Under the pieces are notes generated by a model. The model was not told the DNA's origin. It was given only the letters and a program-made list of their open reading frames with translations, and did not search any database. Source: Negativibacillus massiliensis (GTDB taxonomy: Bacteria; Bacillota; Clostridia; Oscillospirales; Ruminococcaceae). Taken from it: DNA of 64,000 nt. Every line of letters starts with the position of its first letter. The stretch's first letter is position 1. Positions 32,931 through 40,359 of the stretch are shown here, one piece after another. The position numbers and the translations under genes were made by a program. The DNA lies in assembly GCF_900148495.1 (NCBI RefSeq), contig NZ_FTRU01000007.1:372001-436000 (forward strand), in the 5' to 3' direction.

Positions 32931-33806
32931 GTGTCCAAGAAAAAACGTTCAAAGAAGCGTGAGCGTATTCCCGTAATAGATACCTTGATTGATCTTGCCG
33001 GAGCAATGACCTTGGATTATCTTGCAGCAAAACGTAGGCAGAAATATGGTACAAAGCACAGCAAGAAAATTGATCCATACGCTGCCACCGGTGCTGCAAT
33101 GGGCATGGGTCTAATTAAGGACACAGATGACCTCATCAAGTTTGGCGGTGTCCTTGGCGCAATGGGAGCTTTTGATTCTGATGATGATTCACCAGTCAAC
33201 AAAGTCGCATACATGGCTCCCCGTGATAACCGCTACGCTTGGCGCCTGAATTGCGAGGATGGCAGCGCATACGGTATTGATCCAAACAATTATGAGACAA
33301 GAGACGAATATAATGAGGCTCTAAGCAGGGAAAAACACGGATGGCGTGATTACTGTGAAGATGGCTCAGACTACGGGATTTCACCAGAAGACTACGAGAC
33401 TGCGGAAGAATATAGTGCAGCAATAGATTCAGCGGAGTTCAATAGCTTTAATGAAAACGAGGATGATGAATTGATCATCCCGGATGATTCCTCCGAGAAT
33501 ATTGTGGGTGAGACATCTCCCGAATGCACGTCAAAAAGTGGCAGTGACCCGATTGAAAAACATGATCCGTATGCAGCAGATGATTTCCATGTATATATTT
33601 ACTGCCTTGTAAAGCTGGATGGAACAAACACGATAAAGTTCTACCGAACGGAGGATCGTACCTTGAAGCGAGGTGAGGCGGTTTTCGTTCCAGACGAAAG
33701 CTCAGGCAGTAAATTGAGAGGAACAATATGTTCTATTGAGCATCACATGAGTTTTTCTGTTCCAAAGCCCGTAGAGGAAACTCCTGTAATCATTGGAAGG
33801 GCGTGA
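32931..33806 (+). CDS. BREX-linked protein with tandem WR..CEDGS repeats
   Basis: The 291-residue protein starts with a GTG at 32931 after GGAGG, 32 bp behind brxL. It opens with a very basic stretch (SKKKRSKKRER), then a Gly/Met-rich hydrophobic part (TGAAMGMGLIKDTDDLIKFGG). Two copies of a 28-residue repeat follow near residues 104-160: WR-x2-CEDGS-x-YGI-x-P-x2-YET-x2-EY-x2-A. The C-terminal third looks beta-rich. I recall related repeats in other gut-Clostridia proteins but know no function. Co-transcription with BREX is the main hint. Confidence 0.72.
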   Translation: MSKKKRSKKRERIPVIDTLIDLAGAMTLDYLAAKRRQKYGTKHSKKIDPYAATGAAMGMGLIKDTDDLIKFGGVLGAMGAFDSDDDSPVNKVAYMAPRDNRYAWRLNCEDGSAYGIDPNNYETRDEYNEALSREKHGWRDYCEDGSDYGISPEDYETAEEYSAAIDSAEFNSFNENEDDELIIPDDSSENIVGETSPECTSKSGSDPIEKHDPYAADDFHVYIYCLVKLDGTNTIKFYRTEDRTLKRGEAVFVPDESSGSKLRGTICSIEHHMSFSVPKPVEETPVIIGRA

Positions 33807-33813
33807 TCAATGA

Positions 33814-34446
33814 ATGGATTGGGACTCCTATTATGAGAAGTTCTACGAATGGGCAACCAGCACGCAGATCAAGAAGATGTCCTCATTGACCTCGTTTGGT
33901 GCATCCGCCGAAATCTCTGAGGTCGCGCAGGAGTATATGGATGAGAAGGCAGCATCACGACTTATAAAAAAAGCGGTTGCCTATGGTGTCCAGTTCACGC
34001 CAGATGAAATCTATGACCTTTCCGGCTGCTGCGATATATCAGCCATGAATGAACTACTGAAATCTGCAAAATGCACCTTTACGCAGGAGCAGTTGGAAGA
34101 CCTTTGGGGTGCCGTAGACGATGAAGTTCTTGAGCTTGTAGCAAGGCGCAATCATGTGACTATGTTTGCAGATGACGAGAATGAAGCCCCTTCCGTAGAA
34201 GAGGAGATCGATTTTGACGAACCGAAGCAAAAAGAGCCAAAGCTCGGGTTCTTCTCAAAGCTCGGTATGGCACTTGCGATTGGAAGTCTTTTGGATAAGA
34301 AAAGCCAGTCTCACGACGGACATTGTACTGGTGACTGCGCAAATTGCCCTCCGCATTACGGGTACCGCTATGGAAGGTGGTATTATGGGCATGATCATAC
34401 ACACGGTTGCGAGTTTGGCGGAAATAAAGGCGGAGGCGGACTGTAA
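33814..34446 (+). CDS. BREX-linked protein with His/Cys-rich tail
   Basis: The 210-residue protein begins seven bases after the previous stop. The first 110 residues are helical. A short hydrophobic stretch (FFSKLGMALAIGSLL near 149-163) follows an acidic linker. The last 45 residues carry many His, Cys, Tyr and Gly residues (GHCTGDCANCPPHYGY, then YYGHDHTHGCEFGG), which suggests metal binding. The preceding gene has a similar hydrophobic Gly-rich segment, so the two may work as a pair, perhaps at the membrane. No family is recognised. Confidence 0.68.
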   Translation: MDWDSYYEKFYEWATSTQIKKMSSLTSFGASAEISEVAQEYMDEKAASRLIKKAVAYGVQFTPDEIYDLSGCCDISAMNELLKSAKCTFTQEQLEDLWGAVDDEVLELVARRNHVTMFADDENEAPSVEEEIDFDEPKQKEPKLGFFSKLGMALAIGSLLDKKSQSHDGHCTGDCANCPPHYGYRYGRWYYGHDHTHGCEFGGNKGGGGL

Positions 34447-34502
34447 AGCACAGGATGAAAACAAACTCACTGCTTTTCGACTGAACGTGATAGGAGGCAC
34501 AC

Positions 34503-35897
34503 ATGGATAACCCTTCTCTCAATCAGAATGGTATCGAATACAACGGAGAACAGATTGCCTACAAAGACAGCACCTATGAGCTTGTGTCAAAGGTAGCCTA
34601 CCTGATCGGCGTCCCGCTCCGTATTTTTCAAAATGAACACGAGCCGCCGAAGATAGAGATATACGACCGGCTTGAACAGGATAAAAATGCCCGTATCATT
34701 CGCAATCTCTGTATCATCCGCACCGCCATTGAGCGCAACTACCGGAAAATAAATGACATCATGCGGATGGAATACCGTGGGCTTCTTTCGATGCCGGAGA
34801 TCCTTCCAACATCCAGTATGCAGCAGCTTTCAAACGACGGAATCAGCTTTATCAAAAAGTCGAGTACAAAGCTCTGCCACCACATTATCGAGATTAACCG
34901 GCTGATTTCAGACCGCATTAACAACTGCAAAAGCCTCTTTCCAATCTGGATTAACTGGACGTACATAAAAGAGCTGTTCATTATGCCAAACGGCTTGACA
35001 GAGGACGGAACGAAAGATGCTGCCGATATTTATTACGCAAGTCTCTCCTACTACCCCTATCAAATGTATATCAACTGGGTACCGATGGACGAGGGTAATG
35101 TCCTCTATAATGATAAGAAGTTTGCTACCCTGCTTTATCAATGGCATTGCGACGCCTTCACGGAATACAGTAAAGTCTCTGATGCAGGGGCTTTTGTAAA
35201 AAACAATATCTATGACTTCATTGATGACAGCGAGAAGACCGTATTGGTAGTGGACTGCGAAAACTCCGACCCGTACAAGCTGTGTGCCACGCTCAAAAAT
35301 CTTGATTATGAGGTCATGCAGAAAATTACGGCGATCATTCTCTTTGATGACGTACATACCGCTACGGCATGGCGGATTCTTGAAAACTACACCCGCATCC
35401 CCGTTGAGCATATCATGATTGAGCGGATCAAGCAGAACAAATCACTGGTAGACATCAAGCTCACCGCAAGAGCCTGTCAGGAACACTACCAGAAGCAAGT
35501 GGATTCCTTCGTCATCGTCTCAAGCGATTCCGACTACTGGGGGCTTATCTCTTCCTTGCCGGACGCCAGATTCCTTGTCATGATTGAGCGGGAAAAATGC
35601 GGACCGGATATGAAGGCGGCACTCGCAGAATCCGGGATATTCTACTGCTATCTGGATGACTTCTACTCCGGCAACAGCGAGGACATCAAGAAAAACGCAC
35701 TGTTCAAGGAGATGTACCGCTGGATTGACAACTCCGTTCACCTGAACGTCAACGATATGTTTGACGCTGCTCTGCGAAACACGAGGATCGAAATGTCTCC
35801 CGCAGAGCGGTGGCAGTTCTATGAGAAGCACATCAGACACATGACGCTGACCATCGACGAGAACGGAAACGTCAGCATTGAACTGAAACGCGGATAG
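34503..35897 (+). CDS. NYN/PIN-like nuclease domain protein
   Basis: The 464-residue protein has in its second half the acidic motifs of a NYN (PIN-like) nuclease: VLVVDCENSDPY near residue 247, SLVDIKLTARACQ near 316-328 and IVSSDSDYWGLIS near 337-349. These place four aspartates around one metal site as in RNA-cleaving NYN enzymes. The N-terminal 230 residues are an all-helical domain without recognised family. It lies in the BREX operon between the His/Cys-rich gene and the helicase. It is a candidate effector that cuts RNA or DNA; activity is inferred. Confidence 0.85.
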   Translation: MDNPSLNQNGIEYNGEQIAYKDSTYELVSKVAYLIGVPLRIFQNEHEPPKIEIYDRLEQDKNARIIRNLCIIRTAIERNYRKINDIMRMEYRGLLSMPEILPTSSMQQLSNDGISFIKKSSTKLCHHIIEINRLISDRINNCKSLFPIWINWTYIKELFIMPNGLTEDGTKDAADIYYASLSYYPYQMYINWVPMDEGNVLYNDKKFATLLYQWHCDAFTEYSKVSDAGAFVKNNIYDFIDDSEKTVLVVDCENSDPYKLCATLKNLDYEVMQKITAIILFDDVHTATAWRILENYTRIPVEHIMIERIKQNKSLVDIKLTARACQEHYQKQVDSFVIVSSDSDYWGLISSLPDARFLVMIEREKCGPDMKAALAESGIFYCYLDDFYSGNSEDIKKNALFKEMYRWIDNSVHLNVNDMFDAALRNTRIEMSPAERWQFYEKHIRHMTLTIDENGNVSIELKRG

Positions 35898-35926
35898 CAT
35901 AGGTTTCTATTCCGGGAGGAATGTGG

Positions 35927-37975
35927 ATGAACAACAGATTCTATTTTGGATTCAATACATCGGAGGAACGGAAAAAGCGCAGAAAAGCAGAGCTGTACTC
36001 CATGAGTGAGCAAGTCAGCACCTTCTTTTGGGATGAAGCCCCGCAGCATGGCTTGGAAATGCGTGAAGGACAGCAGGATATGTCCTTTGAGATTGTGGAC
36101 GCCCTCATAAACGATCAGCATTTTGCGATTGAAGCTGGCGTGGGCATTGGAAAGTCCTTTGGCTATCTTGTGCCGGTGCTGCTGTACAGCAAACGCATGA
36201 ACAAGCCGGTTATCATCGCAACCTCGACCATTGCGCTTCAAGAACAGCTCTGGCGCGATGTCCACGCGGTAATGCCCCTTCTTGGGCTGAACAGAGATGT
36301 TATCCTCGCAAAAGGACAGACCCATTATCTCTGCAACAAACGCGCAGATGAGTATATGTGTGACCCGAAAGCAGACCCACCGGACGCGATCAAAGAAGGA
36401 ATCAAGCAAGGGTATGAGGAACGCAAGGATTTCCCGGAGTTTTTGCCGCAAGGAGTCTGGGACAAGGTAAACGTGCAGCGGTTCAGCATGAAGAATTGTG
36501 GCTCCTGTGAAAAGAAGTGCAAGTATTACAAAGTCCGCGCAGCATTAAAGTTTACGGATGGAGTGGTACTGTGCAATCAGGATTTTTTAACCCAGCATCT
36601 CATGAAACTCCGGCGCGGTCAGGAAGGGCTGATTAACGCCGCCGCTGATCTGCTTGTCGTGGATGAAGCACACAACTTGGATGATAAGGTGCGGAGTGCC
36701 ACAACGGAGCGTTTCGGGCAAGGTATGCTCTTTGGAATGATTAAGAACGCATTCTATGAGCTGCGATCCTTTGACCAGAGCAGTGTGTCAGGTGAAAAGC
36801 GAGAGGCAGAGAGCGCAATCATCGCCTTCTATAACTGTCTGAAAGCACAAGTCCAAAAGCAGATCAACGAGGCAGAACAGGATATGCGCTACGCTGACCG
36901 CTTTTTCTTCGACAACAATGGCAGTGCGATTGAACTGCTTACCGAGATGAACGCCGCCATACACAACCTTTCGTCCAGCATTCAGATTTATTCCAGCATG
37001 GATTTCAGAAACAACCGTTCCTTTGCTGCCTCTGATGATCTGGATGCCGTCAGCGAGTCCCTTTCAGAGCTTCTTGACCAGATAGACGATATGCTGATCT
37101 GGATTGAGCAGCACGGCAGCAACACGGAACTCGTCTATTGCCCTAAAAACACAAAAGAAATTGTGAGCCGCCTATACTTCAATGGTGATGAAAGAACCAT
37201 CTTGACCTCTGCCACGCTGACGAACGCCACGAGCGGGTCTCTGGAAGAACAGTATTCTTACTTTATCAGCAATACCGGCTTTCCCGCTGGTGACCGCGGC
37301 TGCTTATCCGAGCCAAAGCCTTCCCCATATCCATACGATGAACACGCCATGATCTACTATTGCGACGATCTCCCGCACCCGACCAGAGAACATGAAGCCT
37401 TCATTGAAAAGGGTGTGGAGCGACTGCTTGAGATCCTGAGCATTTCCAACGGAAAGGCACTCGTGCTGTTTACGGCAAAGACCGACATGGAAGAGGTCTA
37501 CTCCATTCTCAGTGAGAAAAATCTTCCGTACAAAATCTTGATGCAGCAGCCGGGATCGTCGCAGGACAAGGTGCTGAATGAGTTTAAGGAAGATACGAAC
37601 TCCGTGCTTCTGGGGACGGGTGCATATTGGGAAGGTATCAGCATTGAAGGAAAAAGCCTTTCCAATGTCATCATTTTCCGGCTTCCGTTTCCTGTCCCCG
37701 ATCCAATTATCGAGTATAAGTGTTCCGTTGCTAAGGATGCCCTGATGGATGTTCGTGTTCCCGAAATGATTATCAAGCTCAAGCAGGGCATCGGGCGATT
37801 GATCCGTAATTTCACAGACACCGGCATTGTCTGCATCATCGACCGAAGACTGCGGGATGAGCCGCCTGAACGCTATCATGACATTACATGGGACTCCCTG
37901 CCTATCAAAAATCGGACAAGCAGTTTGGAGGAACTGAGGAAGTTTTACGAAGGGCTGCCATCAGCCAAGGAATGA
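35927..37975 (+). CDS. DinG/XPD-like superfamily 2 helicase
   Basis: The 682-residue protein has a Q-like HGLEMREGQQDM motif, Walker A AIEAGVGIGKSFGY near residue 69, DEAH box VVDEAHNLDD near 243, and motif VI QGIGRLIRN near 620. Four cysteines between motifs Ia and II (one in YLCNKR and three in NCGSCEKKCKYY) match the iron-sulfur cluster of XPD/DinG helicases. It would unwind DNA or R-loops in the 5'-3' direction. I prefer the ATG at 35927, seven bases after GGAGG. It belongs to the BREX operon but is not one of the helicases usual in type 1 systems. Confidence 0.9.
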   Translation: MNNRFYFGFNTSEERKKRRKAELYSMSEQVSTFFWDEAPQHGLEMREGQQDMSFEIVDALINDQHFAIEAGVGIGKSFGYLVPVLLYSKRMNKPVIIATSTIALQEQLWRDVHAVMPLLGLNRDVILAKGQTHYLCNKRADEYMCDPKADPPDAIKEGIKQGYEERKDFPEFLPQGVWDKVNVQRFSMKNCGSCEKKCKYYKVRAALKFTDGVVLCNQDFLTQHLMKLRRGQEGLINAAADLLVVDEAHNLDDKVRSATTERFGQGMLFGMIKNAFYELRSFDQSSVSGEKREAESAIIAFYNCLKAQVQKQINEAEQDMRYADRFFFDNNGSAIELLTEMNAAIHNLSSSIQIYSSMDFRNNRSFAASDDLDAVSESLSELLDQIDDMLIWIEQHGSNTELVYCPKNTKEIVSRLYFNGDERTILTSATLTNATSGSLEEQYSYFISNTGFPAGDRGCLSEPKPSPYPYDEHAMIYYCDDLPHPTREHEAFIEKGVERLLEILSISNGKALVLFTAKTDMEEVYSILSEKNLPYKILMQQPGSSQDKVLNEFKEDTNSVLLGTGAYWEGISIEGKSLSNVIIFRLPFPVPDPIIEYKCSVAKDALMDVRVPEMIIKLKQGIGRLIRNFTDTGIVCIIDRRLRDEPPERYHDITWDSLPIKNRTSSLEELRKFYEGLPSAKE

Positions 37976-38049
37976 TGATACAAACGGCAGTCTCTTCGGA
38001 AACATAGAGCAGCCCCCCAAAAACGAGAATCAGAAAATGGAGGTGTATC

Positions 38050-38661
38050 ATGGTGTACAATGAAAATCTGCACGAAGAAGAACAACATCTGATCCAGCAG
38101 ATCGCCGAACAAACAGAGAGAGGTAAAATCGACTGGGAACTAACAGAGTACAATCCGCTGTCCTTTCTGAATGAGGACAAGATAGACAAGAACCCAGCAG
38201 TAATCTGTCAGTCCTTCTCCTTTGAAGCGATCATCGGCGGCTCCCGTTACGAGCTTGATGTCATGGAGAATATTGATGTGCCGTCCGGTATGGGAGACTA
38301 CACCATAACCTTGACGCGGGATGAAATCGAAAATTATCTTAAAATTGAGGAAGCGCTTTCCTTTGACTGTGACCGCTATGAATGCACACCGGAGGAAGTC
38401 GCAGAGCGATTTACGGACAGCCCCATTGTCCGTCTCTGCAACGCCATCATTCCTGCCACGCTTGGGCAGGAAGATTTAGAAGAGGTCTTCACATGGGCAA
38501 GGTTTTTCAACGAGACTGGCATTTCTGCAAAGCTGATGAATCATCCGCTGACCAAGCTCTGTGAAAAGCTGTTCGACGAACACCGTCTGATGGACTTCCA
38601 TCGCTGCGTCTTGGATGTGGGCTATCGAAAGCTGCTCCTAAATGAACTGGCTCATAACTAA
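38050..38661 (+). CDS. Last gene of the BREX operon, unknown
   Basis: The 203-residue protein is acidic, soluble and probably helical in its C-terminal half (VCQSFS-like strand segment near 54-60, then AERFTDSPIVRLCNAIIPATLG and EVFTWARFFNETG). No motif or family is recognised. The ATG at 38050 follows GGAGG. A strong hairpin lies 10 bp after its stop, so it closes the operon. The context suggests a regulator or accessory of the NYN/helicase pair, but nothing in the protein itself shows this. Confidence 0.65.
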   Translation: MVYNENLHEEEQHLIQQIAEQTERGKIDWELTEYNPLSFLNEDKIDKNPAVICQSFSFEAIIGGSRYELDVMENIDVPSGMGDYTITLTRDEIENYLKIEEALSFDCDRYECTPEEVAERFTDSPIVRLCNAIIPATLGQEDLEEVFTWARFFNETGISAKLMNHPLTKLCEKLFDEHRLMDFHRCVLDVGYRKLLLNELAHN

Positions 38662-38671
38662 GACACGGAAA

Positions 38672-38714
38672 AACGCCCCCGACACTGTGCCAGACGCACA
38701 GTGCCGGGGGCGTT
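38672..38714 (+). terminator. Terminator of the BREX operon
   Basis: A 19-bp stem with one mismatch (AACGCCCCCG-A/C-CACTGTGC arms) and a five-base loop follows the last gene. It is G+C-rich, and T-rich sequence follows at 38730-38740. It ends a unit of about 20 kb. Confidence 0.75.
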
Positions 38715-38755
38715 CCCGTTTCCAGCGATTTATTTTTCTCTCGGCAAGGGACTGT

Positions 38756-38910
38756 TCATAAGGTGACACTTTCCGTTTTGCGAAGCCGTGAAAATTCGAT
38801 GTGTTCCGTGGAGATGTTCACTGGGCAGCATACGCCGTACACGTTTCCAATAATCACCGAGTAGTGCAATGTGTATTCACTATCGGGAAATACTTCACGG
38901 TTTTCGCAAC
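38756..38910 (-). pseudogene. Possible gene remnant
   Basis: On the minus strand a frame of about 50 codons reads ENREVFPDSEYTLHYSVI and GNVYGVCCPVNISTEHIEF before a stop at 38756. The composition looks like real protein, but no start codon is present and a stop precedes it. It may be the end of a small decayed gene next to the SLOG gene. The remaining bases between 38662 and 38937 hold nothing else I can support. Confidence 0.35.
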
Positions 38911-38937
38911 GCTTGATTCAGGAGTGGGATTTTTGCC

Positions 38938-39513
38938 TTATTCCCGCGTGACATCAAGGGAAACCGGATTGATGACGATGATGGTCTTGCTCTTTTGGTG
39001 GGCATATCTCACAGTATTCCCGGTACCGCTGGGGCATCCATTCCATACTGCGAGAATATAATCGGCGTGATCGACCATGTACCGATTTCTCTTGTCCATG
39101 CAGTCCGGCGTGTACTCCCGTTGCAGCATGGCCTCCTTGTCACACTTTGCCGCGATATTATAATACCGTTCCCGTGAAGCCACAGACCATTTGATCGCTT
39201 GTGTCTCACAAGGGATTGCGCTTTCCAGAGTAATGTGAGGGTATTTTGATTTCAAATCGAGTACAATTTCCGCAGCGTACATATCGACGCCAAGAGCCAT
39301 GCCGGTAATAAAATGCGTGACGCCCTCGTTCTCAATGAGTGCTACAATCTGATCCCGCATAACAGACTTCAAAGAAGTACAACGCTTATCGGATTCATCA
39401 AAGCCGAACGGAAGACTCTGCGGTCTATGACCGGTAAACGCACAAGTCATGCCTTGAACGGATTGCTTTTCAACTTTTTGAGCAGACTTTCTAAACTCAA
39501 TAATGCGCAACAT
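38938..39513 (-). CDS. SLOG-family (DUF1273/YspA-like) protein
   Basis: The 191-residue protein carries CAFTGHRPQSLPFGFDE near residues 24-40, FITGMALGVDMYAAE near 74-88 and ADYILAVWNGCPSGTGNTVRYA near 148-169. These are the nucleotide-binding loops of the SLOG (DprA-like Rossmann) fold of DUF1273. Such proteins are proposed to sense or process NAD- or ADP-ribose-derived ligands and are frequent in conflict systems. The gene has its own promoter and is divergent from an Xre regulator. A link to the nearby BREX operon is only positional. Confidence 0.85.
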   Translation of the reverse strand: MLRIIEFRKSAQKVEKQSVQGMTCAFTGHRPQSLPFGFDESDKRCTSLKSVMRDQIVALIENEGVTHFITGMALGVDMYAAEIVLDLKSKYPHITLESAIPCETQAIKWSVASRERYYNIAAKCDKEAMLQREYTPDCMDKRNRYMVDHADYILAVWNGCPSGTGNTVRYAHQKSKTIIVINPVSLDVTRE

Positions 39514-39549
39514 GACACCCCTTCTTTCACTCCTTTGGTAGGTAACTCC

Positions 39550-39578
39550 ATTCTATCACCCTCATCACGGACAGTCAA
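39550..39578 (-). promoter_or_regulatory. Promoter of the SLOG gene
   Basis: TTGACT and TAGAAT lie 17 bp apart on the minus strand, with the start near 39543, some 30 bp before the SLOG start codon. The operator-like repeat at 39585-39610 lies just upstream. Confidence 0.6.
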
Positions 39579-39584
39579 CGCATT

Positions 39585-39610
39585 GTCGTTAGCAAAATCA
39601 ACGACGTCGT
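39585..39610. promoter_or_regulatory. Operator-like repeat between SLOG and Xre genes
   Basis: GTCGTT at 39585-39590 is inverted as AACGAC at 39600-39605, and ACGACGTCGT at 39601-39610 is a perfect palindrome. The likely ligand is the adjacent Xre protein, which would control both divergent genes. A weak rightward promoter (TGGATA, 17 bp, TACACT) lies at 39615-39643. Confidence 0.45.
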
Positions 39611-39664
39611 ACCGTGGATAATGACCCCGCCGTTAGGTACACTAAATGCAAAGGTGGTGAGGCT

Positions 39665-39994
39665 ATGCGAGAGAAGAAGGACATCAATATTGAAATCGGC
39701 GGCAATATTCAAGTGGCAAGAGAACAGGCGGGCTATACGCAGGACACGCTCTCAGAAATGCTTGGCATGACGCCGAATCACCTGAGCGCTATTGAGCGTG
39801 GTGCTTCCGGTATTTCTCTTGAAGCCTTGCAGCGTCTTTGCCGTTTGCTGGGCGTCAGTGCGGACCGAATTATCTTTGGGACCGATGAGCCAGAAGCGGA
39901 AGCCCTTGCGCTTGCCAGACGTATTTCGGATATAAAGCCGGAATACCGGCAACAGGTTCAAGAGCTGCTGTCCGCTATTTTGAATATGTCATAA
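39665..39994 (+). CDS. Xre-family regulator
   Basis: The 109-residue protein has a Cro/CI helix-turn-helix at about residues 22-45 (YTQDTLSEMLGMTPNHLSAIE) and a short C-terminal helix that may dimerise. The start is the ATG at 39665 with AAAGGTGG upstream. It is divergent from the SLOG gene and probably binds the palindromes between them. Its end faces the leftward conjugation operon, with one hairpin between the two. Confidence 0.88.
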   Translation: MREKKDINIEIGGNIQVAREQAGYTQDTLSEMLGMTPNHLSAIERGASGISLEALQRLCRLLGVSADRIIFGTDEPEAEALALARRISDIKPEYRQQVQELLSAILNMS

Positions 39995-39997
39995 AAA

Positions 39998-40042
39998 AAG
40001 AGCCTCTGCCGACGCCCAAAACGGGCATCGACAGAGGCTCTT
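39998..40042 (-). terminator. Terminator of the leftward conjugation operon
   Basis: A 20-bp stem with few mismatches and an AAAAC loop is followed on the minus strand by seven T residues. Orientation of the T-run shows that it mainly stops leftward transcription from the ArdA side; it may also stop the Xre gene. Bases 40043-40137 hold nothing else I can support. Confidence 0.8.
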
Positions 40043-40137
40043 GGTTCGTTTTCCGGGCATTCAAACAAGTGCCGAAATCGACACTTATTTCCGCGCTAAA
40101 GATGAAACCACGCAGGGAATACAATCACTTAGGCTGG

Positions 40138-40359
40138 TCAATTTGCGCCGCTCTGGGGCTTGCAATCACAGGCTATTTCGCCCCTTAACTGTCTACACTG
40201 CGATGCCTTGCGGGAGAAATGCGGACAGGCGATGAGAACGGCACGGAAGCTCTGCTTGCAGCTATGGACGCAGCGGACGCAGAAGCGGTTATACTTCCGG
40301 CGTCCGCTGTCCCCGATGAAGAACGACCACTCATGCCGCCATTTCTGACTTCTGCTCAT
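40138..40359 (-). CDS. Small cysteine-rich protein, coupled to ArdA
   Basis: The 73-residue protein begins MSRSQKWRHEWSFFIGDSGR and has CVRCVHSCKQSFRA near residues 32-45, with further Cys residues later, so it may bind zinc. The ATG at 40359 overlaps the stop of the ArdA gene as ATGA, which shows translational coupling. Short proteins with the HEWSFF start and the CxxCxxxC pattern recur beside ArdA genes in my memory of related ICEs. Their role is unknown. Confidence 0.65.
   Translation of the reverse strand: MSRSQKWRHEWSFFIGDSGRRKYNRFCVRCVHSCKQSFRAVLIACPHFSRKASQCRQLRGEIACDCKPQSGAN

Noticed and set aside
38662-38937. Attachment site or end of the element after the BREX operon
   Set aside because: No direct repeat or tRNA is visible and element genes continue on both sides.
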